From Corbicula japonica (lineage: Eukaryota; Mollusca; Bivalvia; Venerida; Cyrenidae), in the NCBI GenBank assembly GCA_038501625.1, contig JAZAYU010000034.1, positions 4,057,102-4,121,101 on the forward strand: DNA of 64,000 nucleotides. Reading direction: 5' to 3'. A program made the translations under genes and the position numbers. A model generated the notes under the pieces. It was not told the origin of the DNA, searched no databases, and worked only from the letters and a program-made list of their open reading frames with translations. The stretch's first letter is position 1, and every line of letters starts with the position of its first letter. Shown one piece after another: positions 43,840-54,729 of this stretch.

Positions 43840-46800
43840 CTGCGGAGAAAACAAAACATGTTATCTTGCTGAATGAACAATATTTGTGTGATTTGTTTAT
43901 GATATCATGATATCTGCATGTTAATGATTTTCAACTGTTTATTTTTGGCAATTATTCTTATTCACTAATATTTGCTGTCGGATAAGTAATCTTTTAACAG
44001 CATAGCAAATTTCAAACAATTTGACAGAATGCTAAACAGACATAAAAATGCATTCGTTCAAAGATAATAAAGAAGAAATCATTTTAACATTCATCAAATA
44101 TCTAATATATACTGTATTCCAAAAGAATGTTTGCACTTTGTTTTCGGTGATTTTTCATTAACTGCTTTTTCTTAACGCCTTAATATTTGGTTTGAGATTA
44201 GATCATTAAATTCTATAGCTATAGAACAACCATCTATAATCTAATTTCCATTTTGATACCAAATATTTAGGCACTAAGAAAAGCAGTTAATAAAAAATCA
44301 CCGAAAACAAAGTGCAAACTTTCTTTAGGAATAAAGTTGTTCAGGGAAACGTAACCAGTGCAAAACAAAAAGGCTATACAGTTTAATGAACTCCAATTAA
44401 AATAAACTTTCAAAAATTGTTGTTAAAAAACTGACCCCATAACAAGAAAAAGGCTTTTTACAGTTTTGTAAATTCTATTTTAAATATTTAAACATCTTAG
44501 TTGAAAAAAAATGCACCGATTGTGAATTGTGAAACCTGCGAAAGAATCTTATCCCTTATTGGATTCGAACCCGAAATCTCCGGATCTGGAGTCCGGCGCT
44601 TTGTCCCAGACAACTCTACCTCATCGGAAAGAAAAGTTGAGGATGACACAAATACTTTTAAACAGATACAATGTTAAATGAGCTTTAGTTAAAATCTGAA
44701 GAGCTAGCATACCGTCTTTCTTAACTTTTCGTTTTCTGACGAGATCAATTTTATTTCCGACGAGGACGATCGGCCTGTCGCTACCAAGGTCATGTCGGAG
44801 CTTATACAGACTCTGTACGGCGCCGTCAAACGTGACCCTGTCTATCACGGAATAAATCACCACGTAAGCATCCGCCGTCACATCAATATCATGGTCAACC
44901 CGATCCTGAAAATTACATATTATTAGTATATTTAATCGATTAAAGATTAAACGCTTTAAATAACCAGCGGAAATGACTCCGGTTACATCACACGTCACGT
45001 GACTTTGCCTATATAAACTCTTGTCTCCGCAGATTCCAGTCTTGTCGATTATCAACGGAACGAGGAAGAGGCAATGCTACTTTACATAGAAAACTTTGTT
45101 CAATAACTTTCATATGTCTATTTTTCACTTCCTTAACGATGATAATTAATTTGAAATAATATTTTAAATATTTTGAACTACTTACGGTAATTTTTATGCT
45201 TTTAAAGCAGTTTTTATACACAGTCACGTGGGAAGCACATGGTGAGCTTATTGATATTTGAAAATACATATTTGCTCATTTACTTCATACTCATTTATGT
45301 TAATCATTTCATTCAAAGCAATTTCAATTTAACTTTTATACATAATATAAAATGCATTTATAATAAAATATTTTAAAAAAGAACTTCTGTTGCTGACGTC
45401 ATGACCGCGCGCAGCTGCCAAGAGCTCGCGTAAACAAATCGATATTACTGTAGGGTCTATAAATTTACAGGTTTGGAAATTTTGAGCATTTTATTAACCA
45501 TGCTCTCTCCCCCTCTCTTCTTCTTGACTGTGTGGGGAGGCTGTTTTTTTCTGAATGTGGCAATTCCTGATATGCATATTTCACCTTTTTATAATCACAG
45601 TAGTTGTGTATGTGCTGTGTGGCGGCCGTAAAACGTCTCCCCGTACTTACATTCAATACTGTTATCTTTTCATCCCTCAGGGACTGCATTTGACATTCAC
45701 TTTCCACACCCCCTCCCCACTCACTCATTTACTATTATATACCACATTGAAGGTTATATGTTCACCGACTTTCTGTTGCGTTTAAATTGATTTATTATTT
45801 TACGCTTTCTGGAACCAGAATTGGTCATTTTGGTGTATTTTAGTAATCTTTTTACAGTCCCATCCCTTTGGGATCAGTGATTCAGGACGTTAATATTTAT
45901 GGACATTGATCTGCGTGCTATTTATAGAATATAATGTTTAGCGCGCTTTACTGTCTATCCACGTATTACGTTGTGACGTCACTTGAGAAATTCAATGCAA
46001 CCTAAAGTCGCTGGTCATATAATGGTATTCTTTCTACATATTTCATTATGGCGACACAAAAAATATTGAAAATCTATCTTTCTCCAATAAGGCTATCTTC
46101 TGCGTCTTCTGTCCAAACACCGCATAAAATTAAATCTTTTAAAAGTCTGCAGCCTTCGGTTCGTTTATCACGTATTAATTTATCTTCGGCTAGCTCTATC
46201 AATATGACAGGTCTGCAGAGGGCTCACTGTACTAATTTATTTAAAAACAATTTAAAAATTACTATTTCACCTTTAAAATCTCCTATTCTTCGAAAGTATA
46301 ATATTTCAACAACAAATAATTTGAATGACGGAAGACGCAGACCTTATCCTTCTATTTTCAAGTGCAATTCTAAGAGGTGCAGATGCTGTGATTATTTGAA
46401 TTGTAATTCTATCATTAAATCCACAGTTAACGGCAGAACTTTCTCAGTTAACATTAATAATGATATAGACTGACGAACTGATAATATTGTTTACGTTTTA
46501 ACTTGAAATTCTAATAACTGTGGTATTCAATATGTGGGACAAACAGGTCGCCCTTTAAAAACACGTTTTGGACAACATTGTTCTAAAATTCGAAACAACA
46601 GTAAATTTAAAACATTTTTATACCAACACTTTAAGCATTCAGGACACCGTTTACAAAATATTTCCGTTCAACCAGTAGAAAAACTTACATTTGACAGCAC
46701 TGCTTCAAGAGCATTTAAAATCAGGGCCAGGCTCGTTTCGGAGCAGAAATGGATTAAAAAATTACAAACTCCTTACCCACTTGGTTTAAATGATAATATT

Positions 46801-49800
46801 TATCAAGAAGGCAACATTTCTAAAAATCCTGATTATGACGTCTTTGAATTACTTGAAATACGTAAAAGAAAATCGAGGTCGCACGGAAGCAGAACTAATG
46901 GAAACATAAAAAGAAAATCACGTATTCGTTGTTCTATTCATGACCTACATATTATTTTAAAACAATCTGGCAGACACGCTATGCTATCTAGGTTAGCTTC
47001 TCTTTCTATATCAAGTTTGCAGAAACTGGATGAGGAAGCCGACGACATCGTCATTAGAACCCATCCATTTTACGAGGTTGCTAGTCTTATTCAGTGTTAT
47101 ACTCGGCATGTTCTCAGGCCGCATATTGACTTGGAATCTGACCATCAAAGACATTTCCTTAAAATTTCTTTTTTAAATAAAGGAATAGATTTTATTGACC
47201 TTCCTAGTATATTTAAAGATAAAACAGTTCAATCGGCTGTTCCTATTTATTTTAAGAATACTGAATCGCCTATGGTTTGTTATAAATACAACAAACCAAC
47301 TAGAAATACAATTTTTAATTACAATAAAATTACATCGGATTTACAGATCGTTGAAAATACACCAAAATCTTGAGATTGTTTAACTTCTAAATATTGCTAT
47401 AAGCCGGCCGATCTTAATTTAATCAAAGACTCTAGAATTCGTAATTTAATTTCTAAAGGTCCCAAATATAGAATATCATCCAAAATTGACTTTAATGCAT
47501 GCCGTGCAGAAATTGCCGAGTCTTTGAACTTATTTTGCAATAAATGGTGCAAAAGAGAACATGCCGAGCCTAATGCACTTTCTAACTGGAAAAAGCACAT
47601 ATTCAAAATAATTGACACCCGTATATCATTTTATGAAAGAAACATTGCTTTATTACCACCTCGACCTCGTTTTAACTTTCGTCATTTGAAAAAAGGAATT
47701 CAAGACTTTCATAACAGATTTGTTTTAACACCTGCTGATTAGGCTTCTAATAATGTAATTATAGTGTGACGAATACACTATATTAATATTCAAACTGAAG
47801 AACTGAACAGCACTAATGCTTATATACTGACTTCTTCATCTGAGAGTGATATTGTTACTGCACACACTCTACAAATTACAAAATTTAGAATCAGTATTGA
47901 GCCGAAACAAGACAAAGTACCTACTATGTATTGGTTACCTAAAATGCAAAAAACACCGTATAAAGCAAGATTTATTGCTAACTCTAGTTCTTGCACTACT
48001 ACTAAATTATCTGTGCTCTTAACATCTTGTCTTACAGCTATAAAAGAACACGTAATTAGGTATTGTGATAAGGTTTTTGAAACTTCTGGCAAAAATTTAT
48101 TTTGGTCGATTAAGAATTCAAATGACGTTTTGAATAAGCTTAAATCAAATAATTATCGGGCGTTCTGTTTGTCTACTTACGATTTCTCAACATTATACAC
48201 TTCGCTCCCTCATAATTTAATAAGAGACAAACTAACCAGTCTCATTGAAAAAACGTTTGCTAGAGAGAATAAAGCCTTCATCGCTTGTAATGAACATAGG
48301 GCATTTTTTACAGATGGTTCTTATGATAATTATACCTTATGGACTTGTCAAGACCTTATAGAGTCGCTAACTTTCTTACTAGATAATATTTATGTTAGAT
48401 TCGGTACCTCTATTTATAAACAAGTAATAGGCATCCCAATGGGTACTAATTGTGCACCCCTTGTTGCTGATCTGTTTTTATACTGTTATGAAAGAGACTT
48501 TATGTTATCTCTTTCTACTGAACATCAAGATGATATAATTACAGCTTTTAACAACACCTCGAGGTACCTTGATGATTTATTAAATATAGACAATAACCAT
48601 TTTCCATTACTTGTTAATAAGATTTATCCTAAAGAACTACAACTTAACAAAGCGAACACTTCAGAAAAGCAAGCAAACTTTCTCGATCTAAATCTGTCCA
48701 TTGAAAATGGTTATGTCACTACTAAAATTTATGATAAAAGAGATGATTTTAATTTTAATATAGTAAATTTTCCGTTTTTAGACGGCGATGTTCCCCGTGC
48801 AACATCTTATGGGGTTTATATCTCACAGCTTGTTCGCTTTTCAAGAGCTTGCAACAATGTTAATGATTTCAATGAACGTAATCTTTGCATTACAGAAAAA
48901 CTTTTAAAACAAGGTTATCGGTATCACAAATTAAGGAAAACCTTTTGCAAGTTTTATCGCCGATACCCAGATTTAATTCATAAATACAAATGCAGTTTAA
49001 AATCACTTTTGCAACAAGGTATTTCACAACCAGTTTTTTATGGAGATTTAATTTATAAACTTAAAAAGATAAAAGGCAGTGTTAATTTCTCCCGGTTATT
49101 CGTAAAAACCATCTGTAAATTTAAAAAGAAAGGTTACCAACATGATATTTTACAGCGCTCTGCAGGCCTAGTGATTAACCCTTCTACAGTTGATCATTAT
49201 GCTTACCTCTTTGATTGCACGACGGTGGCAGGGGTTTAAGAGTTTATGAAGGTTAATGGGGAAATCTTTTCTTAAAAGAACCTAGAAGCTCGATTTGTTT
49301 CTTTTATCCCTGTCATCGTGTTCTTGCTGATTTTACTCCAGATGCTCTGGTCTCGGAAAGATCATTGAGTACCCGCCCTTTGGCTTTGCAATGCTATTAG
49401 CTTCTTATGTTTTTATGTTTGTATGCTTTTGCATACAACATTGTTGAGCTGATGGGTGGGTTGGAGTTATTTCACCAAGACAATTTGTACTTGTCTTGTG
49501 ATACGAGAACCTGTTGGGGCAAGTGTGAGGTTGGTGCACCCTAGAACCTGGTTTAAACCCCCAGTGGCAATTTGATTTGCCACTGACCGTTCCAAGGCGG
49601 TAACCCCTCGGGTTCTCATTTTTGTTTTTTGTTAGTGGCGTCCTTTTTGAAACTGATTATTTTATTAACCATGCTCTCTCCCCCTCTCTTCTTCTTGACT
49701 GTGTGGGGAGGCTGTTTTTTTCTGAATGTGGCAATTCCTGATATGCATATTTCACCTTTTTATTTTATAACGAACCGTAATGTAAATCATATTTAAATAA

Positions 49801-51014
49801 TCTTCCACCAGCATTTATCATATATTATTGGCGACCTGTCGTACCTATAACTTTTTCGGGGCGTAGTAAGCCTCTACATGTATTCATGCAGATTTATTAT
49901 GCTAAGTCTACTAAGTCTATAGACGGTCAGGGATTTTGCAATCTCCCCGTCCACTAAGAAAAGTTTTAAAACGATGGTATTAGAATCTGTCTGGTGCATT
50001 CCGAGCATTCCTTGGTGTACACTCTTAATTAAAAAAAAGAAACCTTTGATCAACATGAATACATTTTATATTCAGCGAAGCTCTATTTGTCGGCAATAAT
50101 ATTAATTATTATTGTTTGTTTTTTTTACATTTCGTCGTTGATTAATTACATGGCATTTTTAACTCACATTCAGCCGTTTTTAATCCATCAGAAAAGTAAA
50201 GGGCTATATTGAAACGTTCATGTTCTTAAATTAATAAAAGAAGGTTGGTTTAAAAAAAACTTTTTTACTATGACCGTTCCAAGGCGGTAACCTATCAGAC
50301 TCTCATTTTCTTTAATTGTTTGGGATGTCTTATTTAAAAACTGATCATTTTATAATGTGGGGACGCTGTATTTTTTGAATATAGATATTCCTGATATGCA
50401 ATATTAAATATAAAATCCATATCTTGGGAATTGAAACTTTTGACTATTTCTAGGTGTGTTAAAAAAAATACAGGTTATGTTTAATTGTAAATACATTTTA
50501 CTTCCCATGCCGCCTAGACTTTGAGCGCAACTCGATATTCACACACGTTAAAAGTACAAATTTTGATCCACCCCAAACGATAGTGTGCATATGATGGTGA
50601 ACATGGAACCTTCAATGCGTTTTTTTATAAAAACAAATTCATGATCAGTGGCGTATGGCCTCCAGATAACCAAAAAAGAGTTCGCGCTAAACGAGAAACA
50701 ATGGGCGGAACGGATCTGAGAACATAAATTCTCATATAAAATCATAAGAAAGCCAAAATCAAAAACTAAAATCAAAAGATTTGTCCTTAAGGAGTACTAC
50801 ATATGTGTTAAAAGACGTACGTATTGCGCTCAACGACATGAAAATTGATAACAGCACTAATTGGATGTACCGGGTGACTTTTTACAGCCGTCGCGCTTCT
50901 GAAAAAATCTGGTATTTCCTGATATACTCACATTCCAGGGAAGTGCGTCAATAAACTCCATTGTGAACTCTTCTCCGTCAAGCTGGATTGTTACCGTTCT
51001 CTCTGCCTCATCAA
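43601..51014 (-). CDS. RGK-like (Rad/Gem/Rem family) small GTPase, C-terminal three exons
   Basis: Exons 50,932-51,014, 44,713-44,905 and 43,601-43,839 join in phase to a TGA stop. RGK proteins are Ras-related GTP-binding proteins that inhibit voltage-gated calcium channels and affect the cytoskeleton. Seen here: a degenerate G3 (IDALPWN where Ras has DTAGQ), DAYVVIYSVIDRVTF, G4 GNKIDL followed by VRKRKV, G5 ETSAALNHHID, and a basic C-terminus without a CAAX box. The degenerate G3, ETSAA and basic non-CAAX end favour RGK over Ras or Rap. The P-loop exon is not found and should lie right of 51 kb, perhaps beyond the window. The intron 44,906-50,931 hosts the Naiad element in antisense. Confidence 0.85.
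44114..44335. repeat. MITE-like inverted repeat in an RGK intron
   Basis: Arms of about 45 bp (gtttgcactttgttttcggt and complement accgaaaacaaagtgcaaac) flank a short centre. About 220 bp, no coding capacity. Confidence 0.75.
44547..44632 (-). tRNA. tRNA-Trp-like sequence (CCA), probable pseudogene
   Basis: On the minus strand the anticodon arm ccggactccagatccgg is perfectly paired with loop ctccaga (CCA). The T arm has gggttcgaatcc. The D arm and acceptor ends are irregular, so a tRNA-derived repeat is more likely than a working tRNA. Confidence 0.45.
44713..44905 (-). CDS. RGK-like GTPase exon with G4 motif
   Basis: Acceptor ttttcag, donor G|gtatgc. Encodes DAYVVIYSVIDRVTFDGAVQ and PIVLVGNKIDLVRKRKVKK, the G4 NKxD motif in its usual context. 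Confidence 0.9.
45488..45592 (+). repeat. Naiad 5' pseudo-LTR segment
   Basis: Starts attttattaaccatgctctc and ends catatttcacctttttat; identical over 105 bp to 49,659-49,763. Diverged relatives are at 19,680-19,790 and 50,330-50,405. Confidence 0.88.
45608..45670 (+). repeat. Naiad 5' UTR segment shared with the SINE body
   Basis: gtgtggcggccgtaaaacgt ctccccgtac and flanks match, on the same sense, the sequence downstream of the tRNA head in the SINE at 40,511-41,165. A further copy, in the other orientation, is at 50,836-50,892. Confidence 0.7.
46048..49239 (+). CDS. Naiad GIY-YIG endonuclease / reverse transcriptase ORF with four TGA and one TAG
   Basis: One frame of 1,063 codons before the TAA, no frameshift. 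It would nick target DNA and copy its RNA there. Order: basic N-terminus; Cys-rich knuckle (CNSKRCRCCDYLNC, about 111-124); GIY-YIG endonuclease (QYVGQTGRPLKTRF from about 161, HFKHSGH near 200); the CxC linker with KYCYKP and ISKGPKYR; the DK motif (PAD-stop-A); and the RT with motif A DFSTLYTSLP, motif B GIPMGTNCAPLVAD and motif C RYLDD. In-frame TGA lies at codons 142, 153, 442 and 574 (46,471; 46,504; 47,371; 47,767), each where relatives have Cys, so selenocysteine is likely. TAG at codon 565 (47,740) replaces the Lys of the DK motif and is the only clear disabling change. The start ATG is my choice; an earlier one was not found. Confidence 0.88.
49240..49295 (+). promoter_or_regulatory. 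Candidate SECIS element just after the Naiad stop
   Basis: ATGA at 49,246 is followed 12 bases later by AAA at 49,262, and GA lies at 49,285. AGGTT (49,250-49,254) pairs with AACCT (49,279-49,283), and TGGGG can pair weakly with TCTTA. These are the core features of a eukaryotic SECIS, but the helix is interrupted and G-T rich, so this is tentative. Confidence 0.3.
49659..49763 (+). repeat. Naiad 3' pseudo-LTR segment
   Basis: An exact copy of the 5' segment, about 420 bp downstream of the stop codon. Confidence 0.88.
50271..50405 (+). repeat. Diverged Naiad terminal fragment
   Basis: gaccgttccaaggcggtaac followed by a tgtggggacgctgt block matches 49,587-49,755 with deletions, so a second, older terminal piece lies just downstream. 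Confidence 0.75.
50932..51014 (-). CDS. RGK-like GTPase exon with degenerate G3
   Basis: Acceptor actttcag, donor gtgagt. Encodes DEAERTVTIQLDGEEFTMEF then IDALPWN. The DxxG of Ras is replaced, as is usual in RGK proteins. Joins in phase to the next exon. Confidence 0.75.
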
Positions 51015-52767
51015 CTGAAAGTAGAAACCACGACGTATTACCATAACTATTATATATTTAATTAAACTTAATTAGAATTCTAAATGATTTACGTGTTTCT
51101 AGAGAATTAAAGATTCATAGTTTAATTGTATTTACATATTTTATCTTTATGAACTTGAAATGTATAGACGGTTGACGAAATAAGGACAACATGTACACAA
51201 TCGGCAACATGTATCACAAAACATTGATAACATATTACAAAAGTATATTGTACAAATAACATAGTATACCAATAAGAAATTGACCATGCCCTTGCATGCT
51301 ATTTGCTTACAAAATATTGGAGGTTTGAGCTTAGTTTTTAAATTTTAAAATACTAAACTATGCAAGGACATCGGCTAAAATACGAAATAATTATATTGTT
51401 ACCTGGTGGTAAAACATGTGTATACATTATATTATACATTTGCTTTAAAACATGAAATCTCTAATTTAATGCACCTATATCTTTGTTTTGTTTACGAAAC
51501 AAATCGTAACAACGTAGTTCAGATTTGAAGCTATAGCAAATTGTCAGATGACTCACATAAATAGCCCAATAAACGTTATTACTATGTTAATTAACACTAA
51601 CAAGTTAATTTGTTATTGTACATCATTAAACCTTAATGCTGGCAGACCGCCAGTAATTGTGCCATAGTATATTGTATCGAGCAGCTCATGTAGCTGTTGT
51701 CAGATTAGCCTGGCACCAGCTACATGGTTTATAAAAACACTGAAATGCTTATTATCTCTTTTTTACATTTCATTTCATTTTCTTTTTCTTTTTTTCTGAT
51801 ATGTGAACCACTTTGTTCCGGGGAAAAAAATGCCTATCAGTAAGGAACCTGCAGGAGTTGCTTTTCTTGTAGGTATTGATAATGACTTAACAATGACTTG
51901 ACAATATATAACAGAACATAGGGACGGGAGCCAGTCTATTGTCAGCTCAGCTAAGCGCATTCCTTTCCAATGTCATTTTCTTTATCTATCTTATATATCA
52001 AATCTGTAATCAAGTTATTCCATGGGAGGTTGATTGTACCCAGTGCGTTTTATGCTCGTATATTTCCGACGGGATTTCACGCTGTGAGCAGCCATTAGAA
52101 ACAACAATTATTACCCTGTTATATGATAAACATGCCTCTTATACCTGATCTTAAAAATATATATTAACGTCTATGATAATCTGTGTGATTAGCATGTACA
52201 AACTTAAATGCCAACAGTTCATTTACGTGTACTGTTTACAATACTGAACAAGCTTAATTATAGTCAATATCAAGCCGCTGCATACTCGATTGTTGAACTT
52301 GCACGTGCTCACTGGGCTCATCATAATACCGAGTACAGAGACTACCAGTTATTATTCTCTGATCCCAATTTAGAAAAAAAGACTGGCTAATCGCTAATGA
52401 GAGTTTCGAACACGTTATAATCTGGTTCTGAGTATTTCTTATTCAGTTGGACTATTCTAACCAAGAGAGCAGACTTAATTTTACCCTTTGTTAGGCGAAT
52501 GGCATTCAACACGTCAGTCCTTTCCCAGTTCGGCCACTGCAACGTGTACGATACTCTTGTGTAACTAATTTACCAAAAACTTAAACTGATTGGTAGGAGT
52601 TGATTTCTGGGGTCATATGGTGTTTACTACTTATATACTAAGATTCAACAAGCTCGGGATAGAGTTGATAAACAAGGAAATTACAAGAGTACATACGTAG
52701 ATTACTTTTGAAGCCAGATTATAATGTTAAAATGCCTATGAAGTTAGATATTAATATTGATTACTTT
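51015..52767. other. Non-coding stretch right of the RGK exon
   Basis: No exon recognised on either strand; probably intron or upstream region of the RGK-like gene. No P-loop motif found. Confidence 0.4.
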
Positions 52768-53359
52768 ACAGTTAAGGCACTGCAACTTTCATCATTGCTA
52801 TATGTTATAGACAAACAGAAAAATATCAAAATCTCTCAAAAGGCACAACGCAGTTCACTCAAACTTTGAACAAAGCAATGCTATATGTGTTTGATTATTT
52901 TACTTATGTTAAGAAAAGTTAAAGACCTAAAAAATCCCTAAAATTCTATTTGCAATATATCACAAAAACGAAGGAACATAAAACAACAATTGAAATGCCA
53001 ACATTAGTGAAATGACAATGACAACAATATCCAAGGCCCTTGAAAATAACTTTCTATTATAAAGAGAGAAATCAACATTTTCATTTTTGGTCATCCATTT
53101 TCGCGACCAGAAAATTGAAGGGCAAATACACTTTTATAAATTACTCACATTGTATACATTTGTTAGACCAAAGGACCTTAGATAGTGTTGTCTGTAACTT
53201 ATTACTCACTAAGACATTTTAATTAGTGAAAACATATATTAATAACATTGGTTTGTGCAAAGTTTAAGGGAACTGCATTGTTCCATTTGAGAGATTTTGA
53301 TATTTTTCTCTTTTTTGTCTATGACATAACAATAACGAACGAAACAAAGCCTTAACTGT
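52768..53359. mobile_element. Long foldback element, second copy
   Basis: Ends acagttaaggc / gccttaactgt; inner arms resemble those of 25,866-26,573 (aaaatatcaaaatctctcaa). Confidence 0.75.
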
Positions 53360-54246
53360 TTACAATAAAGCAATATTAATAATTATTCTCTGATTTAGAA
53401 GAATTAACTCCGATTGGCAACAGCAAATGTCTTTGAGGAATAGCATAGAAATAATGTCATAATCTTGCTTCACATTATACTAGAACACAAAATACACTGA
53501 AAGGAATGTCCTAGTTTGCATATGTTTAGCACGTTTTGTTACATGTAATAAATTAAGTGGATATGTTTGTAGTATTTAATATTTACCTGATAATATAATA
53601 CAGAGTACGTAGCTAACAATACTAAGGTGATAATTAACCTACAAATCAGTACACTGTACCTTTATATTATTTTGAAATGCTTAGCAACAACAACAACAAA
53701 AAACTTTTATATGCAAATCGGCAAACATATTGCCTTTGTCAAATTACACATTCAAAGAAATATCGTGAGAAAATGACATAGTAATAACGACAAAGATATC
53801 ATTAGAAAATAATTCTAACAACAAAATAATTATCAATACTATTACGTATATAGTATTGATGTATCAAACTAAATTCAATGTGCTTATTCGTTCAAGAAAT
53901 TCTTCGAAACGTGGTTTTCGCGATTAAACACAAATGCGTCAACCTCAACTACTTTGCTATAATACAGGTATAATATAATGTAAATGAGAGGTAGTTGGAA
54001 TATTTTAGAAGCATATTAACTGCTATTTTCTCAAAGAAAAAAATATTTTGCAGCTGTGTTAAATGTTTGTAATTCGGCTTTTAAACTTTTATGATATTTA
54101 AATGTGTATTAAGTCTTCAGTTTTAGTGTTTGCTATTTCCTTAGCAAAGAAAGAGGTAAGTGATGGAAAACTTTTTGTCAGCTGCTCATCTTAATGATGT
54201 TTGCAGATTCCAGTTCTCTGGGCTATTTGGCAGTTCACTGACTTTT

Positions 54247-54385
54247 GCCCAAGGTTATAAAACTGAGCTTGGAAACCAGTCTCAAATCTCAAGCATCTGA
54301 TTGGCTGAAATGGTCTCCATTTCAGCCAATCAGATGCTTGAGATTTGAGACTGGTTTCCAATCTCAGCTTTATAACCTTCAGCCC
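54247..54385. repeat. Foldback MITE-like element
   Basis: A palindromic copy of the caatcagatgcttgagattt family, starting gcccaaggttataaaactga. Confidence 0.82.
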
Positions 54386-54584
54386 TGTTTTCCTGAATGT
54401 GGCTATTCAGGATATGCCGAGTTCACGTTTTGATTTAATCAGATCTGATCACAAACCTCCTCAATTCGAAATGAACGCGGCAGAAAAGACAAACAGTATC
54501 ATAGGAAGTGTTATATATGAACACGGAAAACGGGCAAACGTAGTACAAGATCCAACCAAACGTGTGAAATACGGAAGGAATTGG

Positions 54585-54729
54585 GCCCAAGACCACAAAA
54601 CTAAGTTTTGAGATCAGTCTCAAATCTCAAGGATCTGATCGGCTGAAATGGTGACTGGTCGCCATTTCAGCCAATCAGGTGCTTGAGATTTGAGACTGAT
54701 CTCCAAATTTAGTTTTATGATCTTGGGCA
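54585..54729. repeat. Foldback MITE-like element
   Basis: A second full copy 200 bp from the previous one, ending ttttatgatcttgggcac. Confidence 0.82.

Larger units (their letters stand above)
45488..49763 (+). mobile_element. Naiad-type Penelope-like retroelement with pseudo-LTRs
   Basis: A single long frame (46,048-49,239) with an N-terminal GIY-YIG endonuclease and C-terminal reverse transcriptase is flanked by identical 105-bp direct repeats at 45,488-45,592 and 49,659-49,763. The domain order endonuclease-RT is the reverse of canonical Penelope elements and defines the Naiad/Chlamys clade. It sits in the intron between two RGK-like GTPase exons, in antisense. A diverged extra piece of terminal sequence follows at 50,271-50,405. 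The exact ends and target duplication could not be fixed. Confidence 0.85.

Noticed and set aside
45555..45785. Plus-strand frame of 76 codons
   Set aside because: It spans the Naiad pseudo-LTR and 5' UTR and has no recognisable domain.
46471..47769. The four TGAs as ordinary pseudogene stops
   Set aside because: All four coincide with conserved Cys columns and there are no frameshifts, so recoding is the better explanation; the TAG is still treated as a real stop.
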